A DNA stretch of 64,000 nt from Whitmania pigra (Eukaryota > Annelida > Clitellata > Hirudinida > Haemopidae). Position numbers and translations under genes: made by a program. The notes beneath the pieces were generated by a model. That model searched no databases. It was given only the letters and a program-made list of their open reading frames with translations, and was not told the origin of the DNA. This document shows positions 59,282 to 64,000 of the stretch, in pieces. The stretch covers positions 90,185 to 154,184 of the forward strand of contig JAJTWR010000074.1 in assembly GCA_021613335.1 (NCBI GenBank), in the 5' to 3' direction. How positions within the stretch are numbered: position 1 is the stretch's first letter; every line of letters starts with the position of its first letter.

Positions 59282-60160
59282 CCGCGGCCGGCATGGCGCT
59301 GGCGAGATCGAGCAAGCCGTGAAGCGCCGGATTGTCGTTATGCGGGGACCACACCGCCGAGAAGGGAAGTATCTCCCCGCCGATTGGCCGAAACACCACG
59401 CCCGGAAACCCCGCCGCGATCGTCGCCTCGCTCGTCACCGTCAGCCCGCGCCCCAGCGCGACCAGATGCATCAGATTGTCCGGCCGACCGCCTGCTGGTC
59501 GATTTTCCGGATGATGGCCGAGATCGGCGAGCCGCTGCACGATAGTCATGGATCTCTTCCCCGGCGCGCACTCGCTGACGATGAAGGCGGCGTCGGTGAG
59601 ATCCTTGAAGCTCACCTCATCACGCGTTGCGCAGGGATGGCGCTCGGGCAGCGCCACGAAAATCCGCTCCGACCACAAATGCCGATGTTCGCACCCCGCC
59701 CATTCCGCCGTCCCGTGATAAAGGCCACATCGAGTTGAAGACGCCGGATCGAGGCGACGTGCTCGGCCGGATTGCCGTCGATGAAGCTCAGCCTGACCGA
59801 AGGGTGACGGACGCCGAAAGCCTGGATCAGATCGGCCAGAAATCCCGACGCCAGCGATGAAAAGATGCCGATCCTGACGTGACCGTCCTCGCCGCGCCCG
59901 ATGGCGCTGACCTCGTCGCGCGCAAGCCCGATCTCCGAGAGCGCCTTGCGATCGCGATTCACGAACTGCTTGCCGGCATGGGTCAGCATCACCCCGCTCG
60001 ACGTGCGGATGAACAAAGCCGACCCGAGACGCTCCTCCAGTTCACGGATGCGCCGACTGATCGCCGATTCCTCAACGCTCAGCGCCGCCGCCGCCCGCCG
60101 AAAACTGCCGTGCTCGGCCGCCGCAATCACATAACGGATGTGGCGAACCTGGATCGGCAC
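59199..60160 (-). pseudogene. LysR-family regulator beside the trb cluster, one frameshift
   Basis: From GTG 60160: VRHIRYVIAAAEHGSFRRAA and SAISRRIRELEERLGSALFI form the winged helix. Effector domain: GHVRIGIFSSLASGFLADLI and LDVAFITGR in the first frame, then WSERIFVALPERHPCATRDE, DNLMHLVALGRGLTVTSEAT and FSAVWSPHNDNPALHGLLDL in the next. The break is near 59675. LysR genes of this type sit convergent to trb operons in several alphaproteobacterial mobile elements. Start uncertain (ATG 60181 possible). Confidence 0.82.
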
Positions 60161-60454
60161 TTCCTTTGTTCCTGAGAACATGCGGTGAATGAAATTCCCA
60201 ACAACTCTAAGCCGAATTGGTATACAAAATGCCTTCTTCAACTCAATGAATTGTAAGCAATCTTACGCCGTACCGTCTGGCCGAATACAAGATACGAAAT
60301 CAATTTTCGCCTCGTCGTACCAAGAGAGAGAAGACCCTCCGATTTCCACGCCCCAGCCCGAGATCATACGACGACGGTTCAAAGGGGGTTTCAGCATCGC
60401 GATCTATCGTTCTCTATCGCTGTGGAGCCGCGGAGGAGATCGAAAATGATAGCG
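60161..60454. other. gene-free stretch between LysR gene and IS256-C remnant
   Basis: AT-rich at 60190-60320, which would hold the LysR promoter. No reading frame with family features. The terminal sequence of IS256-C starts near 60450. Confidence 0.4.
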
Positions 60455-61216
60455 TCCGTCAAGTTGGTGTAATTTTGGGTGTGGAACCGGGCCGTCATGA
60501 TCAGGCGGCATTCGGTGTAATTTGAAGGGGCTTTTCCTCCTCGATTGTCGGTGGGTTTAGCTCTGCCATTCCCTCGATCTGCATGTATCGATGCTGAAGC
60601 TGCCATTCGTCGTTGGCTTCGAGGAGGACGGCTCCGATCAAGCGGATGATGCTGTCTTCGTTGGGAAAGATGCCGACGACATCGGCACGGCGCTTCACTT
60701 CCTTGTTCAGACGCTCCAGTGGCTTCGTGCTGTGAAGCTTTGTGCGATGCTGGGAAGGAAACGCCATGTAGGCGAGCGCGTCGGTTTCAGCGTCGTCGAT
60801 GAATGTGCCGAGCTTCGGCCATCTGGCCCGGAGCTGGTCGGCGACATGCCGCCAAGTTTGAACGGCTCCGTCACGGTCCGGCTGGATGAATGCCTGGCGG
60901 ATCGCGGCCGCGACCATGGTATGCTGGCCCTTGGGCACATAGGCGAGCGCATTACGCATGGCATGAACCCGGCATCTCTGCCAGCTCGCACCGAGCACAC
61001 GGACGATGGCCGATTTCAGTCCCTCATGAGCGTCAGAGATAACCAGCTTGACGCCGGTCAGCCCTCGGCGCACCAGATCACGCAGGAATGACGTCCAGAA
61101 CGGTTCGGCTTCGAAAGGGCCGATATGCAGGCCGACGATCTCCCTCTTGCCATCCGTGTCGACAGCCACCGCGATTATTGCCGCGACCGAGACGATGCGC
61201 CCGCCTTCACGCATCT
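60455..61216 (-). pseudogene. IS256-family transposase remnant (type C), 5' truncated
   Basis: The frame 61214-60501 covers the catalytic and C-terminal parts: [40 protein letters not shown] (second Asp), WQRCRVHAMRNALAYV and KPLERLNKEVKRRADVVGIF (Glu). The N-terminal third with the first Asp (WVDATY region) is missing: at 61216 the sequence changes to IS5 material. It is related to, but clearly different from, type A. The 3' terminal repeat probably begins near 60455. Confidence 0.78.
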
Positions 61217-61220
61217 GGAC

Positions 61221-61616
61221 ACCTCCGGAAACCTGATTTTTAAGGATCTTTGGTTGAGGAAGGGCTGTTTTTTGGCATAAGTCGGGTGAAGAGGACGATG
61301 TTCCGGGGTTTGCGAGGCGACTTTACCTGGTTTTCCTTGTTCCCCAGGGTTAGACGGGGTTCATTTTTTCCAACCAGCGCCAGCGTTTCATGTTGTAAGC
61401 CATGTTGGCCAGAGTGATGGTCGCCTCTGCTCTTGCTTTTCCGATGGTTCGGATGAAGAGACTCATGCGATCTTTCTGTTCGGCGAAGACGCGCTCAACG
61501 CGGGCGCGGATTTTGGACTTCACCGCATTGGCCCTCGCTGTGGCCTTGCTCATCGGTCTGCCCTTTGGTTTCTTGCGATGGATGCGGCTGACCTTGCCAT
61601 GATCAAGCAGAAATTC
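61221..61616 (-). pseudogene. IS5-family transposase C-terminal remnant (second type)
   Basis: Minus strand: LLDHGKVSRIHRKKPKGRPM runs into SKATARANAVKSKIRARVER, VFAEQKDRMSLFIRTIGKAR and ANMAYNMKRWRWLEKMNP, the conserved tail (with the catalytic Glu in ARVERVFAEQK) of an IS5 group different from the remnants at 1-193 and 37183. The N-terminus is cut by IS256-A copy 4 at 61617. About 120 non-coding bases follow the stop. Confidence 0.72.
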
Positions 61617-62980
61617 GGTCGTGTCCCCATCCGTGGTGTAGGTGATCAGTTGTCACTAGCGATCTCCGGGTAGGGTCGGGTTGCGAGACGCGCACCTAAC
61701 CAGAGGATCACCGATGACCAACGAGATGATGAGCCTTCGCACGCTGGTGGAGAAGACCCCCGACGCGGATATCCTACGCGAGATGATCGGCTTTGCGGCC
61801 AAGCGCCTGATGGAGATGGAGGTCGGCAGCCTGACGGGCGCCGGCTACGGCGAGAAGAGCCCCGACCGGCTGGCGCAGCGCAATGGCTACCGGGACCGGG
61901 CCTGGGAGACACGCGCCGGAACCGTCGAGCTGCGCATCCCCAAGCTGCGCCAGGGAAGTTACTTCCCTGGCTTCCTGGAGCCGCGGCGGCTGGCCGAGAA
62001 GGCCCTGACAGCCGTGATCCAGGAAGCCTACGTCCAGGGTATCTCGACGCGCTCGGTCGATGATCTCGTCAAGGCGCTGGGCATGAGCGGCATCTCGAAG
62101 AGCCAGGTCAGCCGGCTGTGCGAAGAGATCGACGGCAAGGTGAAGGCCTTCCTCGAGCGGCCGATTGAGGGCGACTGGCCCTATCTGTGGGTCGATGCGA
62201 CTTACGTGAAGGTGCGCCAAGCCGGGCGCATCGTCTCGGTGGCCGTCATCGTGGCGGTCGGGGTGAACACCGACGGCCGGCGCGAGGTGCTGGGCATGGA
62301 TATCGGTCCATCGGAAGCCGAGACGTTCTGGACAGCCTTCCTGCGCAAGCTGGCGCGACGCGGCCTGCGCGGCGTGAAGCTTGTCGTCTCGGATGCCCAC
62401 GAGGGCCTCAAGGCCGCTGTGTCGAAGGTTTTGACCGCCACCTGGCAGCGCTGCCGGGTGCACTTCATGCGCAACGCCCTTGCCCATGCGGGGCGCAGCG
62501 GCCGGCGCGTCGTCTCCGCCTTCATCGCCACGGCCTTCGCCCAAGATGACGCCGAGGCGGCGAGCGCCCAATGGAGGCGCGTCGCCGACCAGATCCGCCC
62601 CAAGGTCTCCAAGCTTGCCGCCTTGATGGACGAGGCGGAGCCCGATGTGCTGGCCTACATGAGCTTTCCGCCGCAGCACCGCACCAAGCTGCACTCGACA
62701 AACCCGCTGGAGCGTCTCAATGGCGAAATCAAGCGGCGCACCGAGGTCGTCGGGATCTTCCCCAACGAGGCCGCTATCGTCCGCCTCGTCGGCGCGATCC
62801 TGCTCGAACAGAACGACGAGTGGGCCGTGCAACGCGCCCGCTATATGACGCTGGAAACCATCGCTCCTTTCGGCGATGATCCCACCGTCATCCTGCCCGT
62901 CGCGGCAGCCTGACCGGTTCGGCGCTGCCCCAGGACGCTGCCCAAGCTCGGCCACCTACACCACGGATGGGGACAGGACC
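61617..62980 (+). mobile_element. IS256-family insertion sequence, type A, copy 4
   Basis: Complete 1364-bp element, same ends and transposase as copies 1 and 2. The 8-bp flanks AGAAATTC and CGCTTTAA differ and the neighbours belong to two different insertion sequences, so no target duplication is left; recombination between copies is the likely cause. Confidence 0.9.
61714..62913 (+). CDS. IS256-family transposase, copy 4
   Basis: 399 residues, no difference from copies 1 and 2 seen. AGAGGA precedes ATG 61714. DDE residues as in copy 1. Confidence 0.92.
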   Translation: MTNEMMSLRTLVEKTPDADILREMIGFAAKRLMEMEVGSLTGAGYGEKSPDRLAQRNGYRDRAWETRAGTVELRIPKLRQGSYFPGFLEPRRLAEKALTAVIQEAYVQGISTRSVDDLVKALGMSGISKSQVSRLCEEIDGKVKAFLERPIEGDWPYLWVDATYVKVRQAGRIVSVAVIVAVGVNTDGRREVLGMDIGPSEAETFWTAFLRKLARRGLRGVKLVVSDAHEGLKAAVSKVLTATWQRCRVHFMRNALAHAGRSGRRVVSAFIATAFAQDDAEAASAQWRRVADQIRPKVSKLAALMDEAEPDVLAYMSFPPQHRTKLHSTNPLERLNGEIKRRTEVVGIFPNEAAIVRLVGAILLEQNDEWAVQRARYMTLETIAPFGDDPTVILPVAAA

Positions 62981-63259
62981 CGCTTTAACGCTCGCATCGC
63001 GAGCGAAGCGCTCGGAATCGATGTCGCAACGCACGCGGATCTCGAAACTCTACTCATCGGCTTCAACCATGCCGACAATCGACGAAGACAGCGCGCGCTC
63101 AACGGTCGCACACCCTGTCAGTTCGCTGAAGAGCGCATTCTGACCGCGGCGCGACTGGCCAATCCGCACTGTAAGCCGCCGATAGGAGGAGATGATATCG
63201 CGAAAAAGGTCGATGAGGTCATCTGCCATGCCAATGAGGCCTCGCAACCGGACAACTAG
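62981..63259 (+). pseudogene. integrase-core transposase C-terminal remnant (IS481-like)
   Basis: RFNARIASEALGIDVATHAD, then LETLLIGFNHADNRRRQRAL and NGRTPCQFAEERI, end at TAG 63257. The pattern (RFN, then a tyrosine-type 'YN.RRQR.L.G.TP' segment) fits the C-terminal end of rve-fold transposases, most like IS481. Everything upstream is lost at the IS256-A right end. Family assignment is tentative. Confidence 0.5.
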
Positions 63260-63264
63260 CGGTC

Positions 63265-64000
63265 TCACTCCGCCAATTGCCTCCCTCGGTTACAGGAATC
63301 GGGCAAATTCAATCCGCCAACCGCCGCCAAATCCGCTAGGACGATGCGGGCCGCCCGGTCGCTCGGCGATCCTTGACCGGTTCCCATGATATCAAGAACA
63401 GCGCGCAAAGCCGTTCGCTGTTTCTGCCAGGCGGGATTCAGGCGGTTCAGCAATGGTAACAGGGCTGTTGTCAGATTTTCCGGCGTACAAAGTTCTTGCA
63501 GCAGCTCGGGATAGACCGGCGCGCCCAGAACGATATTGGACAAGGCAACGCAAGGTACTTGCAACAAGCGTCGAGCCAACCACGCCGTTACCGGCGCCAC
63601 CCGATAGCCAACCACCGATGGCGTTCCCGCCAGCGCCAATTCCAGCGTTACCGTCCCCGAAGCCGCCAAAGCGGCATGAGCCGCGGCAAAAGCGTCATAT
63701 TTCAAGCCCTCCTGCTCAACAAACCGCACTTGCCCGAGCCCTGCCAGCCCCTCTCTTACCGCGCCTGCAACCCCTGCCGCCAGCGGCGCCACGGTCACCA
63801 GATCGGGCAGCCGATCTTGCAAACCTTGCACGGTTTGGCGAAAAATCGCCAACAACCGCTTGATCTCACCGTGCCGGCTGCCGGGCAGCAAAACCAGTAA
63901 CGGCGTGTCGGATCCGATCCCCAGCCAATGGCGAAACCGCTGACCATTGCCGTGCAGCGCGCCAGACTCGATAACCGGATGCCCGACATAATCGCACGCC
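63265..64000 (-). CDS. lpxB: lipid-A-disaccharide synthase (partial)
   Basis: C-terminal 244 residues; the 5' end is beyond the window. Glycosyltransferase family 19 joining UDP-2,3-diacylglucosamine and lipid X at the inner membrane. CDYVGHPVIESGALHGNGQR, LVLLPGSRHGEIKRLL, ALAASGTVTLELALAGTPSV and VGYRVAPVTAWLARRLLQVP are family motifs. The frame is open from the edge to its stop. It confirms a Gram-negative host. Confidence 0.92.
   Translation of the reverse strand, partial: ACDYVGHPVIESGALHGNGQRFRHWLGIGSDTPLLVLLPGSRHGEIKRLLAIFRQTVQGLQDRLPDLVTVAPLAAGVAGAVREGLAGLGQVRFVEQEGLKYDAFAAAHAALAASGTVTLELALAGTPSVVGYRVAPVTAWLARRLLQVPCVALSNIVLGAPVYPELLQELCTPENLTTALLPLLNRLNPAWQKQRTALRAVLDIMGTGQGSPSDRAARIVLADLAAVGGLNLPDSCNRGRQLAE

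Noticed and set aside
49693..60160. Complete conjugative plasmid or ICE
   Set aside because: Only trb genes, a DUF2274-like gene and a LysR gene are present; no relaxase, coupling protein, replication gene or integrase is visible.
1..64000. CRISPR array, riboswitch or rRNA genes
   Set aside because: No regularly spaced repeats with spacers, no recognisable aptamer and no rRNA sequence were seen; the tandem repeats found have no spacers.

Overview
The window is about 64 kb of high-GC bacterial chromosome. The gene types point to an alphaproteobacterium, perhaps of the Rhodospirillales: class II DAHP synthase, a bactofilin/M23 pair, an RHH_4-type ribbon-helix-helix protein, an alphaproteobacterial-type trb cluster and a Mu-like phage of the kind found in that class. 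The order is an inference from gene content; I could not run a 16S or marker-gene comparison.

Layout. 1-193: tail of an IS5-type transposase. 289-10317: catabolic operon on + (enoyl-CoA hydratase, acyl-CoA dehydrogenase, SDR, acyl-CoA ligase, five-gene Liv-type ABC importer) followed by a TetR regulator; it looks like uptake, CoA activation and beta-oxidation-like breakdown of an unidentified acid. 10411-22812: housekeeping block (GNAT, aroG, pncB, cysS, cimA, trmJ, rpsD, a PaaX-type regulator, tetrathionate-reductase-like remnants, GST, M17 aminopeptidase). 22862-23110: tRNA-Thr(CGU) and tRNA-Val(GAC). 23600-26761: pile of broken mobile elements (methylase tail, IS110, IS256-B, IS1380) with intact IS256-A copy 1 inside the IS1380 remnant. 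27238-37161: second housekeeping block (DedA, M23 peptidase and bactofilin, threonine dehydratase-like enzyme, lytic transglycosylase, dapA, smpB, recQ). 37183-39133: IS5 remnant holding IS256-A copy 2. 39138-43936: aldo/keto reductase with divergent LysR, HNH endonuclease, RHH protein, glyoxalase-like protein, dehydrogenase subunit and a truncated GMC oxidoreductase. 43937-48327: left end of a degenerate Mu-like transposable prophage (three MuA-site-like repeats, repressor, ner, orf, muA, muB), cut by IS256-A copy 3. 49853-60160: conjugation/type IV secretion cluster trbBCDEJKLFGI, a DUF2274-like gene and LysR, nearly every gene broken. 60455-63259: IS256-C, a second IS5 type, IS256-A copy 4 and an integrase tail. 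63265-64000: lpxB, running off the edge.

Two features dominate. First, mobile DNA: four almost identical IS256 copies plus remnants of IS5 (three), IS256 (two), IS110, IS1380, IS630 and an IS481-like element. Second, many reading frames are broken by one-base indels, most of them in short homopolymers. They hit even rpsD, so at least some are probably sequence errors. Nonsense codons, internal deletions and truncations in the trb, Mu, ttr and IS remnants look like genuine decay.
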